Both the position numbers and the translations under genes were made by a program. The notes under the pieces are model-generated. The model was not told the DNA's origin, ran no database searches, and was given only the letters and a program-made list of their open reading frames with translations. A DNA stretch of 45,312 nt, from the NCBI GenBank assembly GCA_015999985.1, contig JAECRA010000033.1, forward strand, positions 1 to 45,312, in the 5' to 3' direction. The first letter of the stretch is position 1, and each line of letters starts with the position of its first letter. This DNA comes from Comamonadaceae bacterium (lineage in GTDB: Bacteria > Pseudomonadota > Gammaproteobacteria > Burkholderiales > Burkholderiaceae_C). Below, piece after piece: positions 8,612 through 17,223 of the stretch.

Positions 8612-9465
8612 ACTATCCCGCCTATTCAAACGATTCAATGATTACAAGAGTGTTCGAGCAGGAGAGCGCTGAATATCAATACGTCACTGGGCAGATGAGA
8701 GCCAGCTTTCCCGCTTTGCTGGCAGAGTTTGAATCAGCAAGCAAAGTGGCACACGCGCTGGAAGGTTGGCAGTGGGACATTCAGTATGGTGAGCACCCAC
8801 GCGAGACCTTTGATTTCCGACCCGCGACCGGTGTGCCGTGCGCTACGCTGATCTACCTGCATGCTGGATATTGGCAGTCGCGCGACAAATCACAGTTCAG
8901 CTTTCTGGTGCCTGGGCTCAATGAGGCGGGTTTCGACGTGGCGTTGGCCAACTATCCGCTTTGCCCGGAAGTATCTTTGCAGGACATCATCCTGTCAGTC
9001 TGCCGAATTCCCCCCTCGGTTCGCGCTCTCTCCAGGAAGTCACACACGCGATGCCCCCTGATCGTTGCCGGACACTCCGCGGGTGGGCACCTCGCAGTAG
9101 AAATCGCATGCCGTCCCGACGTTGCAGGCGGCGTGGATGGCGTGCTTGCCATTAGCGGCATTTATGACTTGCGGGATCTGATAGGCACCACGCTCAACAA
9201 GAACCTTCGACTCGACATGGAAACAGCGCGGGCGGCATCACCGATGCGTCGCCTGCCACCTCATCTGCCGCAGGCTGCTTTCGTGGTGGGCGGAGATGAG
9301 ACCCGGGCGTTTCATGAGCAGAGTCAAGCGATGGCGGCAGCATGGGGTGCAGTAGGTGCGTGTCGACATGCAGTTTCGGCTGGGGACGATCACTTCATGG
9401 TTCTGACAAGCCTCTGCCAATCCGATGGCTTGCTTCGCACCATGTTGAGGGAATTGGCGGGTTGA
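8608..9465 (+). CDS. Alpha/beta hydrolase, arylformamidase (KynB)-like
   Basis: A 285-residue alpha/beta hydrolase of the esterase/arylformamidase type. It shows the oxyanion motif HAGYW (85-89), the nucleophile elbow GHSAG with S157, and a likely catalytic histidine in GDDHFMVL near the C-terminus. It starts within the SDR stop codon (ATGA), so it is co-translated. It is the last plus-strand gene of the cluster and converges with a minus-strand gene 81 bp away. Being in a catabolic operon rather than beside kynurenine genes, it more likely opens an ester, lactone or amide of that pathway. Confidence 0.88.
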   Translation: MNYPAYSNDSMITRVFEQESAEYQYVTGQMRASFPALLAEFESASKVAHALEGWQWDIQYGEHPRETFDFRPATGVPCATLIYLHAGYWQSRDKSQFSFLVPGLNEAGFDVALANYPLCPEVSLQDIILSVCRIPPSVRALSRKSHTRCPLIVAGHSAGGHLAVEIACRPDVAGGVDGVLAISGIYDLRDLIGTTLNKNLRLDMETARAASPMRRLPPHLPQAAFVVGGDETRAFHEQSQAMAAAWGAVGACRHAVSAGDDHFMVLTSLCQSDGLLRTMLRELAG

Positions 9466-9546
9466 GTCTCGTGTCCTGAGGCTTGGTGCTCATATTGGCT
9501 GGACTCTGAGGAAAAATGACAAGCTCAGATCAAGAGCCTGACCAGG

Positions 9547-10497
9547 TCAAGCGACGGAAAGCCCCGCTGTTAAGTCGCTGAACAACTCATGCACAGCAAA
9601 ACGACGCGGAATAAGGCCCTGCCGGTGTATGCAATCGATCGCAACTTCAAGATGAGGCTCAACCGCCTGCAACCCATAGGGTACTGAGTCAGTCTGCTCG
9701 CCGCTAGACAGCTTATCGAAGCCAACCTGCTTGGCCTCCACCAGCATACGCCAAAGCTCCTTCACCGCATCGGGTCGTTCATCGGCAAGATGGGACTTCA
9801 CGACAATCATGTGATTGAGCTGCAGGTGGCCATGCCGAGAGTACCAATCCGCAGCAGCTGAACCAGGTTCATGGATGACTGGCCTTAACCTCGGATGCTC
9901 GGGTACTGGTGTCATGATCAAAGCATCGAGTTCTCCTGCAAAGAGCATCGCCATGAGGTCAGAGTTCTGCGGAATACGTCGCACGTTGGGTGGGTCCATA
10001 AAGCCGGCGACATGAGGGTCTTCCTGAGCCAGCCAGGAAATCTGCCCGATGTCGACACCATAGTCGGTGGCTAGAATTTCGCGCAACCAAGTTGAGGTGG
10101 CGGTGGTGTAGTAGGCCACGCCGATCCGCTTGCCTGCGAGGTCCTGCGGCCTCATGAGACCGCGCTCGGAGTCGTACACCAAATATGGGTGCTGCATTCG
10201 GCTAAACATGACCGCAGGCAAAAGCGCGAGCGGGCGACCCATCGACTTCGCGATCAGATAGGTCACTATCGACAACTCCGCAACGTCGAATTCCATGTCT
10301 CTGACCACCCGCTTGAAGGCATGAGCCGGTTTGACTTCAGGGTCAAAGTTGAGTGTCAACCAATCGGAGCCAACTACTCCTTCCTTGAGAGCAGTTGTGT
10401 TTGTGTACCGGCCTAACAAGGTACTTAGAGCGAGCGTCTCAGGAGTTGCTACACCTGACGCCTCGGCGAAGCGCGGGATTGAACTGATGGTGTTCAT
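9547..10497 (-). CDS. 4,5-dihydroxyphthalate decarboxylase/ABC substrate-binding-like protein
   Basis: A 316-residue protein of the family annotated as 4,5-dihydroxyphthalate decarboxylase (Pht5) or as SBP-like protein. Typical parts are LALSTLLGRYTNTTALKEG near the N-terminus, FDVAELSIVTYL, and LAGKRIGVAYYTTATSTWLR. Most family members have no shown decarboxylase activity and look like periplasmic-binding-protein folds of the NMT1 type. No signal peptide is visible, which favours a cytosolic role. It lies 29 bp after the Bug gene on the same strand. The start is uncertain because no Shine-Dalgarno precedes ATG 10497. Confidence 0.8.
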   Translation of the reverse strand: MNTISSIPRFAEASGVATPETLALSTLLGRYTNTTALKEGVVGSDWLTLNFDPEVKPAHAFKRVVRDMEFDVAELSIVTYLIAKSMGRPLALLPAVMFSRMQHPYLVYDSERGLMRPQDLAGKRIGVAYYTTATSTWLREILATDYGVDIGQISWLAQEDPHVAGFMDPPNVRRIPQNSDLMAMLFAGELDALIMTPVPEHPRLRPVIHEPGSAAADWYSRHGHLQLNHMIVVKSHLADERPDAVKELWRMLVEAKQVGFDKLSSGEQTDSVPYGLQAVEPHLEVAIDCIHRQGLIPRRFAVHELFSDLTAGLSVA

Positions 10498-10526
10498 GGG
10501 TTGGGGGCAGATGCGTATTACCCAGT

Positions 10527-11516
10527 TCAGTTCACTTGAATCTTCATTTTTCGAACGAAGGGAACCCAGCGTTCAAACTCAGCGCGCGTGTAGCGCAAAG
10601 TGGAATCAGGCGTTTGCCCTGTTACCGGTAGCATTCCTTGGTCTTCCAGCTTCGCGATCACGGCTGGTTTTTTCAGGCTACGGTCTACCGCTGCGAACAG
10701 TGCATCGGTGATGGGCCGTGGTGTGCCTTTTGGTGCGAACAGGCAATTCCAGGAGTAGGCATCAAACTTCGGATAGCCGGCCTCCGCTGCCGTCGGCACA
10801 TCCGGTAGTGCCTTGAGCCGTTTTGGAGACACCGATGCGAGCGCTATCAAACGACCGTCTTTCAGAAACTCCAACACGGTGGTTGGAGAGGTGAACAGGA
10901 TCGAGATGTTGCCGGCAAGCAGATCCACCACGGCTGCCGAAACGCCCTTATAGGGTACGTGCACCGCTTGTGTTCCTGTCTGCTCAAGCAAAAGGCTCAG
11001 TGCGATGTGGCTGGATGTTCCGTTTCCAGCCGAGCCATAGTTGTACTTACCCGGGTTGGCTTTCATCAGGGCCACCAGACCTTTGAGGTCGCGCACACCC
11101 AGGGAAGGTGATACCACGATGGCACCAGGCACGATGGTTGTGACCGCAACCGGCACGAGATCGGTCAAAGGGTCATGCCCCAGGTTCTCGTAGACCGCCG
11201 CATTCAACGCAAATGTGGAGAGCGATCCTGCAAGAAGGGTGTAGCCATCTGGAGGCGATTTCACTACCAAGTTGCTGCCGATGTTTCCGCCAGCGCCTCC
11301 TCTGTTTTCAACGATGAAGTTCTGCCCCATTTCCTCTTGCAGGTTCTGTGCAATGAGGCGGGTGATGAAATCGGTCGTTCCCCCTGATGCATATGGGGCG
11401 ATAAGGCGTACTGGTCGATCAGGATAAGTAGCCGCTGCCGCACGTCCGGTAGGCAGGAACAGCCCGGCAGTTGCCGCCAGAATGGTTTGAAGGGATTCGC
11501 GTCGATCAATGTTCAT
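10527..11516 (-). CDS. Bug-type tripartite tricarboxylate transporter binding protein
   Basis: A 329-residue Bug/TctC receptor. It has a signal region with an arginine pair (MNIDRRESLQTILAATAGLF, Tat-like), then ATYPDRPVRLIAPYASGG and IVENRGGAGGNIG, both family hallmarks. ATGA overlap (11513-11516) with the preceding FMN oxidase shows co-translation. No TctA/TctB genes are present. It probably binds the hydroxyacid or aromatic acid handled by the neighbouring enzymes. Confidence 0.93.
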   Translation of the reverse strand: MNIDRRESLQTILAATAGLFLPTGRAAAATYPDRPVRLIAPYASGGTTDFITRLIAQNLQEEMGQNFIVENRGGAGGNIGSNLVVKSPPDGYTLLAGSLSTFALNAAVYENLGHDPLTDLVPVAVTTIVPGAIVVSPSLGVRDLKGLVALMKANPGKYNYGSAGNGTSSHIALSLLLEQTGTQAVHVPYKGVSAAVVDLLAGNISILFTSPTTVLEFLKDGRLIALASVSPKRLKALPDVPTAAEAGYPKFDAYSWNCLFAPKGTPRPITDALFAAVDRSLKKPAVIAKLEDQGMLPVTGQTPDSTLRYTRAEFERWVPFVRKMKIQVN

Positions 11517-12820
11517 GTTGTCTCCTTTGGATTAGTGAAGTGGCTGTAGGCGCTGTGTTGAGCTTTGGTATGAAGGCATTCAGGTCCGATTTCGTCGATG
11601 CTGCAAACGCCTAGTGAGGCCATGTTTCGCTTCACTTCTTCCTTGAGGAGCGAAATGCAGTGGGCGGCACCTGATTCACCTGCGACGGCAGCGGCGTAGA
11701 GAACTGGCCTTGCTACGAGGACGAAGTCAGCCCCCAGCGCCAAGGCCTTGATCACATCGCCCCCACGCCGAATGCCGCCGTCGTAGAGCACCTTCATGGA
11801 GCCCGATTGCGCGGCGACGGAAGAAAGCACTTTCAAGGGCGCAACGGCGCCATCGAGCTGACGCCCGCCGTGGTTTGAGACGATCACGGCATCAACGCCG
11901 AGGCTTGCCGCGGTTCGTGCGTCTTCCGGATGCAGGACGCCCTTGAGCACCAAGTTCCCCGGCCACGCATCCCGCATCACACGGACATGTTCCCAGCTAA
12001 GCGAATCGCGATTGAACTGGCGAGCGGCGCGCCGCGAGATGATCGGGACACCTCTATCAAGGCCAGCATTCTCGAAACGCGGCACGCCCGTCTTGTATAG
12101 CGTCTTCGCGAACGTCCGCAACAACCACTTGGGATGTGTCATGCCATCCCAAGCCAGTCTCAAGCTGGGACGCAACGGTGTCGAGAATCCGGCGCGAATA
12201 TTGTTTTCGCGGTTGGCACGCGCCGCTGTGTCGACAGTGAGCACCAATGTTTCGTAGCCAGCGTTCTGTGCTCTTGATGCCATGGATTTGATGAGTTCGA
12301 TTTCTCCCGGCAGATAAGCCTGGAACCAGCAATGGCCTGGAGCAACGGCTGCCACGTCTTCCATTCGAGTCAAGGAGGCGCCGCTCAACACCATCGGAAT
12401 GCCGGCAGCGGCAGCCACGCGAGCCAGGACTCGATCCGCGTCGTAAGCCACGAGTGCGGAGATTCCCATGGGACCCAGGCCAAAGGGAGCTTCGTGACGC
12501 ACACCAAACAAGGTCGTTGCCATGCTGCGGCGAGATACGTCTCTCAGAACACGCGGCGAGAACTCATACTCCGCAAAAGAGCTCAGGTTCTCCTGCAAAG
12601 ATCGGTTGTCCTCTACTCCCCCAGAGACATACGCGAACAGGGGATGGGGTAGGTGACGTGCTGCCGCCAGCTCGAAGTCCCGCAGCGAGAGCATGCGGCG
12701 CAAAGCTGTTGGGAAACGTCGTGCCGCATCAAGCGGCTGCACCTCGCGAGCGGGCGGCGCTTGTATCGACAAGCTGCTTTCGGAGAGGTCAGCAGGAAAA
12801 TTTTGAGGTGTTGTGTTCAC
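11513..12820 (-). CDS. FMN-dependent alpha-hydroxy-acid oxidase/dehydrogenase (LldD-like)
   Basis: A 435-residue member of the lactate dehydrogenase/glycolate oxidase/mandelate dehydrogenase family. It has the N-terminal LSLRDFELAAARHLP, FMN contacts FGLGPMGIS, the catalytic base H317 in SNHGGRQLDG, and FMN-phosphate contacts YDGGIRRGGDV. It is about 40 residues longer at the N-terminus than E. coli LldD. The start is a GTG at 12820 with no good ribosome binding site, so the true start could lie nearer M43. Its partners are a Bug receptor and a dihydroxyphthalate-decarboxylase-like protein, pointing to catabolism of a hydroxyacid. Confidence 0.88.
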   Translation of the reverse strand: MNTTPQNFPADLSESSLSIQAPPAREVQPLDAARRFPTALRRMLSLRDFELAAARHLPHPLFAYVSGGVEDNRSLQENLSSFAEYEFSPRVLRDVSRRSMATTLFGVRHEAPFGLGPMGISALVAYDADRVLARVAAAAGIPMVLSGASLTRMEDVAAVAPGHCWFQAYLPGEIELIKSMASRAQNAGYETLVLTVDTAARANRENNIRAGFSTPLRPSLRLAWDGMTHPKWLLRTFAKTLYKTGVPRFENAGLDRGVPIISRRAARQFNRDSLSWEHVRVMRDAWPGNLVLKGVLHPEDARTAASLGVDAVIVSNHGGRQLDGAVAPLKVLSSVAAQSGSMKVLYDGGIRRGGDVIKALALGADFVLVARPVLYAAAVAGESGAAHCISLLKEEVKRNMASLGVCSIDEIGPECLHTKAQHSAYSHFTNPKETT

Positions 12821-12903
12821 GTGGTGCAGCGACGTGTTCGGTCGTTAAGTGACCGAATTCTGATGACGGACGCTGCTTAGAACAAACGAGAATTTGGGCG
12901 GGG

Positions 12904-12926
12904 AAGGCCAACTTTTTGTTGGCCTT
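12904..12926. terminator. Perfect 9-bp inverted repeat, possible terminator after the LysR gene
   Basis: AAGGCCAAC (12904-12912) and GTTGGCCTT (12918-12926) form a perfect stem with a 5-nt loop, 21 bp after the LysR stop codon on the minus strand. No U-run follows on that strand, so it may be a pausing/3'-end hairpin rather than a classic intrinsic terminator. Confidence 0.45.
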
Positions 12927-12947
12927 CGTGATCCTCCCGCCTAGGAC

Positions 12948-13847
12948 TCAAGGCTGGGCCCTTCCTGTGCTTGAAAGAGAGTCAAGCAACCAACTTCGGA
13001 ATGCCCTCAAGGCGCGTGAGGTCGGGCGTGAAGTGGGGCTGACCAGGTAGTACCCCCCTGGAATAACGTGTACATGGTCGAACGGTGCGATGAGTGCCCC
13101 GGATGCGAGGAAATGCTCCACGAGCACCTTGACGCCCAAGGCCACCCCTGTGCCTTGGATGGCTGCCTCGAATGCCATGGCGGAGCTTTCGAATTTGTGC
13201 CCCTTGTTGCCGTCGATACCAACCATTCCTGCGCCATGGAGCCAATCGTTCCAACTCGTGGGGCGGGACAAGGAATGAAGCAACTTCACCTGGGAAAGAT
13301 CGAGCTGGCGGTTCGGCTGGCGCTCAAGCAATGCAGGGCTCATGACCGGGATAAGTTCGATAGGAGTCAAGAAATCGGCCTGTACTCCTCTTTCCTCAAC
13401 AACGCCAGAGTAGATCGCCGCATCGATATCCTGGTGTTCGAAGTTCACTCGTGTCGACGAGGCCGACAGGTGCACATCAATATCGCTGTGCAGCGCCTGA
13501 AATTCCGACAACATGCGGATCAACCAGCACTGCGCAAACGTGCTGTAGGCCTGGATAGACAGTACCTCTTGCCTTCGACGGCGACTGGCTTGCGAGGTTG
13601 CGATGCTCAGGTCGTCCAATGCTCGGCTTATTGCGGGGTAAAGGCGTGCACCGGCGGGGGTTAACTCGATGGTTTGTGCGTGCCGGGAAAAGAGCTCCTG
13701 GCCAAGGTATTGCTCCAGCACGCGAACCTGCCTGCTTATGGCCGTCTGGGTCACGCTGAGTTCTTCGCCGGCGGCGGTAAAGCTCAGTAAACGTGCTGCA
13801 GCCTCAAAAGAGCGCAACGGATTCAGGGGAACTAGAACTCGTTTCAC
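12948..13847 (-). CDS. LysR-family transcriptional regulator (GcvA-like)
   Basis: A 299-residue LysR regulator of the GcvA/AmpR-like subgroup. The N-terminus reads LNPLRSFEAAARLLSFTAAG, then the HTH with VTQTAISRQVRVLEQYLGQ. It starts at GTG 13847, preceded by GGAG with 6-nt spacing. It is followed on the same strand by the alpha-hydroxyacid oxidase operon after 127 bp that hold a hairpin, so it is a likely local regulator, possibly from its own promoter. Confidence 0.9.
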   Translation of the reverse strand: MKRVLVPLNPLRSFEAAARLLSFTAAGEELSVTQTAISRQVRVLEQYLGQELFSRHAQTIELTPAGARLYPAISRALDDLSIATSQASRRRRQEVLSIQAYSTFAQCWLIRMLSEFQALHSDIDVHLSASSTRVNFEHQDIDAAIYSGVVEERGVQADFLTPIELIPVMSPALLERQPNRQLDLSQVKLLHSLSRPTSWNDWLHGAGMVGIDGNKGHKFESSAMAFEAAIQGTGVALGVKVLVEHFLASGALIAPFDHVHVIPGGYYLVSPTSRPTSRALRAFRSWLLDSLSSTGRAQP

Positions 13848-14422
13848 ACCTTACTCCGCTTTGGCTCCTGACTTTGCGACCACGACCTCTCATTTTGCGA
13901 GGCCGGCGTTGGGAAATCTTGCGACGTCAGCACGAATGTGTTGGCGGACATCCAAGCCTGAACCCCGGGCTTGCTCAAGGAGCGCTGGCTTCAGAAGAGC
14001 AGCGCTAAGTGCCTTTTCCGGCTTTGCTGTAGGTTCAAATTAGCATTCTAGCCGGGCCTGCGAGCCCATCCCACATTACGGCATATCGCCGCGTACGCCA
14101 GTCTCGGCTGCGGTAGGCCAATCACTCATGAGTACAGCGCCCTTGCTTCCGGTGGTTACCGGGACGCGCAGCCTCTTGATTAGCCCGTGCACATGACTTG
14201 TGAATCCGGGAGTGAAAGAGGTGTTCCTTTATGGGCAATCATCACCAGAATCAGGCTGAGTTTCTTATGGTGACGGGGGATGATGGGGTTTTCTCCGGAA
14301 TCACGGATGACGCGGTGCTTGAGCCCTCCAGAAGCGAATAGCCAAGAAGCACGAAGCATGAAGCAGGCTTTATTGTGGGGTAGGAGGCATCTGACGCCCT
14401 TTGGGGTTATGGCCCGATACAG
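13848..14422. other. 575-bp gap with no recognised gene
   Basis: This region separates the divergent LysR gene and the iron-enzyme gene. Short open frames occur on both strands but none resembles a known protein. One 36-codon frame on plus (14231-14341, starting MGNHHQNQAEF) has a GAGG-type sequence about 10 nt ahead and could be a small peptide, but I cannot support it. I see no clear promoter or repeat. Confidence 0.6.
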
Positions 14423-15943
14423 GTGGGCACGTGGAGTCTGCAAGCTCATACGACCATGCAATCCGCGAACCTCATGCCTACACCCCTCGAGCGCCGTTCC
14501 GAGTCCTCTAGACTTTTGGATAGCGCGCTTTCCCACTCAGCGCTCGCGACTGAACTATTCGTCCACAACGAAAAAAACTTCGAGTCGCTCTATCAGCGGC
14601 TGGCCAACGAGATTCCGCGGCAGGCCCACCGCTACGCGGCTGCAGAGTTTCTGCGCCAATCCTTGATTGAAGTTGAAAAAGCTGCAGACCACCTTCCCGA
14701 GCGTCCAGAGGATCTTCTGGCCTGGATGGAGACCAATGTTGAAAGCGTTCATCAGCAATACCAGGACTATCTCCAAGGCAGAAAGCGCGGAGGAGGGCGC
14801 CGGTACTTCAGCAACTATGCCCACGCCCTCTATGTGCTCAGACACATCGCACCCACCAAACTGGTTGATGGCGCCTGGCTCTATGGCTTGTGCGCCCACA
14901 AGAGCAATCAAAGGCTTTCAGATCTGGTGACGACCTATGTGGAAGAACTCGGCGGTGGCGCGGAGGACAAGAACCATGTCAAGCTCTATAGGGAACTGCT
15001 TGCAAGGTACGGGCTTGATCCCATTGACGGGTTGGATGACGAGCTTTACCACCAAGGGTTGATACAGCTTGCCTTGGGTTGGAATGCAGACGAGTTTTTT
15101 CCAGAAATCGTGGGGTTCAACCTGGCCTATGAGCAGCTGCCGCTTCACTTGCTCATCACGGCGTATGAGCTCAATGAACTGGGAGTTGATCCTTACTACT
15201 TCACGCTGCACGTCACCGTGGATAACGCAGATACAGGTCATGCAAAACGTGCCTGTGTCGCAGCCCTGGAAGCCGCCCCTCGCATTGACGATGGAGGGGA
15301 GTATTGGCGCCGGGTACGGGCAGGTGCAAAGTTAGGTGACTTGGGGGTTAGTACGCTTGAGGTGATCAAGAATTTCAACATAGAAGAGGAGGTCATCCGC
15401 ATCTTCAAGCGAAAAGCACCAGCCGGACACGGTGCACATTCCAATTTTTGCAAAGTCGATGGCCGCAACATCAACGACTGGCTCTCAGATCCTGAGGAAT
15501 TACCTGATTTCGTCGCAGCACTTGAGCGGACGGGATGGATCAAAAAGGACCAGCCTGTCAGCAGCAGTCGTTTTTGGGGCATCCTTCAGGGAGAACGCGC
15601 GGAAATGTATGGCGTGTTCTCCCCTTATGAACTACAGGTGATTCATGACTGGATTCGGGGCTCTGCCAGTGCAGATGGACTTCCCTACCAGGCGGAGTCA
15701 ATCTCTGTTTCCAGCACGCGCCAACTCAGCTTTCGGGTCGCAGAACGGCTGAAGGCTCTGCAAGGCAGCCGGCCTGTTGCAGATACTGCGAGCCTGGACG
15801 TGGACCTGGAAACCTTCAAAAAGCGATTTCCTCACCTGGACCCATCTGCCCAGTTCGAGCTCCTGGTGCAAGCCATGGCTCCGGCCATGCATTGGACGCC
15901 TGCGGGACTTCTGGCTACTCAGCTATTTGTGAAGACCCCTTGA
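14423..15943 (+). CDS. Iron-containing redox enzyme family (heme-oxygenase-like diiron) protein
   Basis: A 506-residue protein of the heme-oxygenase-like metalloenzyme superfamily (TENA/HDO fold), which includes nonheme diiron oxidases such as SznF, UndA and BesC. Likely metal-ligand segments are visible: EELGGGAEDKNHVKLYREL (E174/E175, H185), YEQLPLHLL (E237) and LHVTVDNADTGH (H263, D267, D270, H273). About 200 further residues follow the core and are of unknown role. The listed start is GTG 14423; ATG 14456 or 14474 are equally possible because no strong ribosome binding site is seen. It converges on a methyltransferase gene. The substrate is unknown. Confidence 0.8.
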   Translation: MGTWSLQAHTTMQSANLMPTPLERRSESSRLLDSALSHSALATELFVHNEKNFESLYQRLANEIPRQAHRYAAAEFLRQSLIEVEKAADHLPERPEDLLAWMETNVESVHQQYQDYLQGRKRGGGRRYFSNYAHALYVLRHIAPTKLVDGAWLYGLCAHKSNQRLSDLVTTYVEELGGGAEDKNHVKLYRELLARYGLDPIDGLDDELYHQGLIQLALGWNADEFFPEIVGFNLAYEQLPLHLLITAYELNELGVDPYYFTLHVTVDNADTGHAKRACVAALEAAPRIDDGGEYWRRVRAGAKLGDLGVSTLEVIKNFNIEEEVIRIFKRKAPAGHGAHSNFCKVDGRNINDWLSDPEELPDFVAALERTGWIKKDQPVSSSRFWGILQGERAEMYGVFSPYELQVIHDWIRGSASADGLPYQAESISVSSTRQLSFRVAERLKALQGSRPVADTASLDVDLETFKKRFPHLDPSAQFELLVQAMAPAMHWTPAGLLATQLFVKTP

Positions 15944-16058
15944 GAAGGACGTTGGAGAAATCCAGAGCGCTGCGTGTTGCCTGAATCACGCAGATGGTGA
16001 TTGCCGCTATGCGACCGCAGGTCGGTTGCAGTAGCGGCTTGCAAGTGGCACTAGGCGC

Positions 16059-17018
16059 TCACCTCTTGTGAACGACGAGGCCGACAGCGGCGATTCGTTC
16101 CACTGCGCTGTACGTGGGTGTGTTGATTTCTTCGCCAAAAACGTCTGGGTCGATCTCTTCGTAAGACCACTCACAACCACTGCGGTTCAAGCGCGTGTGC
16201 AATGCGTTGCGTAAATAATCCGTTCCTTGAGAGACGGCCGTCCCCGTGTAGAGCACCAGCCGGCCTCGGGGCGTGAGGCGCTCCAGGCCCTCATCCACTA
16301 TCCTTTCCGATAGACTGCCGCCCCATTGGCCGCCGCCATGCCGATACTTGCGCAATGTAGCGTCGTTGAGGTAGGGTGGATTGGCGATGATCAGATCGAA
16401 CTCGTCTTCAAGGGAATTGAAAAGATCGCTTTCGATAAATTGTGCGTTCGGTAGGCTAGCCAGGGCAAGGCTTGCTTCAGCGAACGGCTGGGCCGCCTTG
16501 CTGATATCTGAAAGCGTCAACTCCAGCGCAGAAGGTGGATTGAGCATTGCGGCCATGACACCTCCGGCACCGGAGCCGCAACAGGTGTCCAGAACCCGTG
16601 CACCCGCAAGCAGAGGCCGCCGCTTGAGTTCTTCCGCCACCAGTCTGACGAATCGGTAGGTGTCCGGCCCGAAGAAGATGGCGTCGTTCTCCACCGTTGG
16701 ATAAGCAGAATGCGGAAAAAGGCGATCGCCAATGCTGGAAAACCGTACCAGAGATCTCAGTCCTGATGGCGCACGCTCCAGCAGATGAGCGTCCGAGAGG
16801 TATTTCCGAATCGGATCCGGTACAAGTGTGTCGGCGAAGGGCATGCTCCAACCAAAGACATCGCGCAAGTTAGCAGCGGCCGCTTGCGAGCGGTTCGCTA
16901 GAACAGCGGCATGGGTGGCCGGGGACACGGTAGTGAAACTGTAGTCTTGACTGCGTAACCATTGGCCCAATTTTTTCAGTGCTTCGCTTCGTATTGGAGC
17001 AAGCTTTTCATCATTCAT
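16059..17018 (-). CDS. Class I SAM-dependent methyltransferase with NPPY motif
   Basis: A 319-residue methyltransferase. SAM-binding motif I is VLDTCCGSGAGG (142-153), the acidic residue after it is D171, and the active site NPPY is at 213-216, as in enzymes that methylate amide or ring nitrogens (PrmC/HemK, DNA and RNA N-methylases). The N-terminal 110 residues form a separate helical domain. GAAAGG six bases before ATG 17018 supports the start. It is not PrmC by overall sequence. It converges on the iron-enzyme gene with 115 bp between; a shared pathway is possible but unproven. Confidence 0.83.
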   Translation of the reverse strand: MNDEKLAPIRSEALKKLGQWLRSQDYSFTTVSPATHAAVLANRSQAAAANLRDVFGWSMPFADTLVPDPIRKYLSDAHLLERAPSGLRSLVRFSSIGDRLFPHSAYPTVENDAIFFGPDTYRFVRLVAEELKRRPLLAGARVLDTCCGSGAGGVMAAMLNPPSALELTLSDISKAAQPFAEASLALASLPNAQFIESDLFNSLEDEFDLIIANPPYLNDATLRKYRHGGGQWGGSLSERIVDEGLERLTPRGRLVLYTGTAVSQGTDYLRNALHTRLNRSGCEWSYEEIDPDVFGEEINTPTYSAVERIAAVGLVVHKR

Positions 17019-17095
17019 GATGGCCTTTCTTGCAAGGGGATGGGTAGGCGCGCCGGGGCTCAGTGAAACGTCGCTAACGATACCAAGCAGCCGCG

Positions 17096-17117
17096 AGACC
17101 AGGCCTTACCCTGGTCT
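17096..17117. repeat. 8-bp inverted repeat between catalase and methyltransferase genes
   Basis: AGACCAGG (17096-17103) and CCTGGTCT (17110-17117) form a perfect stem with a 6-nt loop. It is about 107 bp after the catalase stop on minus. No U-run follows, so a terminator role is only possible. Confidence 0.4.
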
Positions 17118-17223
17118 TGTACGCTAACCCTCGGTCGGTTCTAGAGATCAGGGGCAGAAATGGGAACGACGACACAGGCCGCCGCTCCCGTCCCGACCAC
17201 ATCATGGTGAGATCGAAAGGTGT

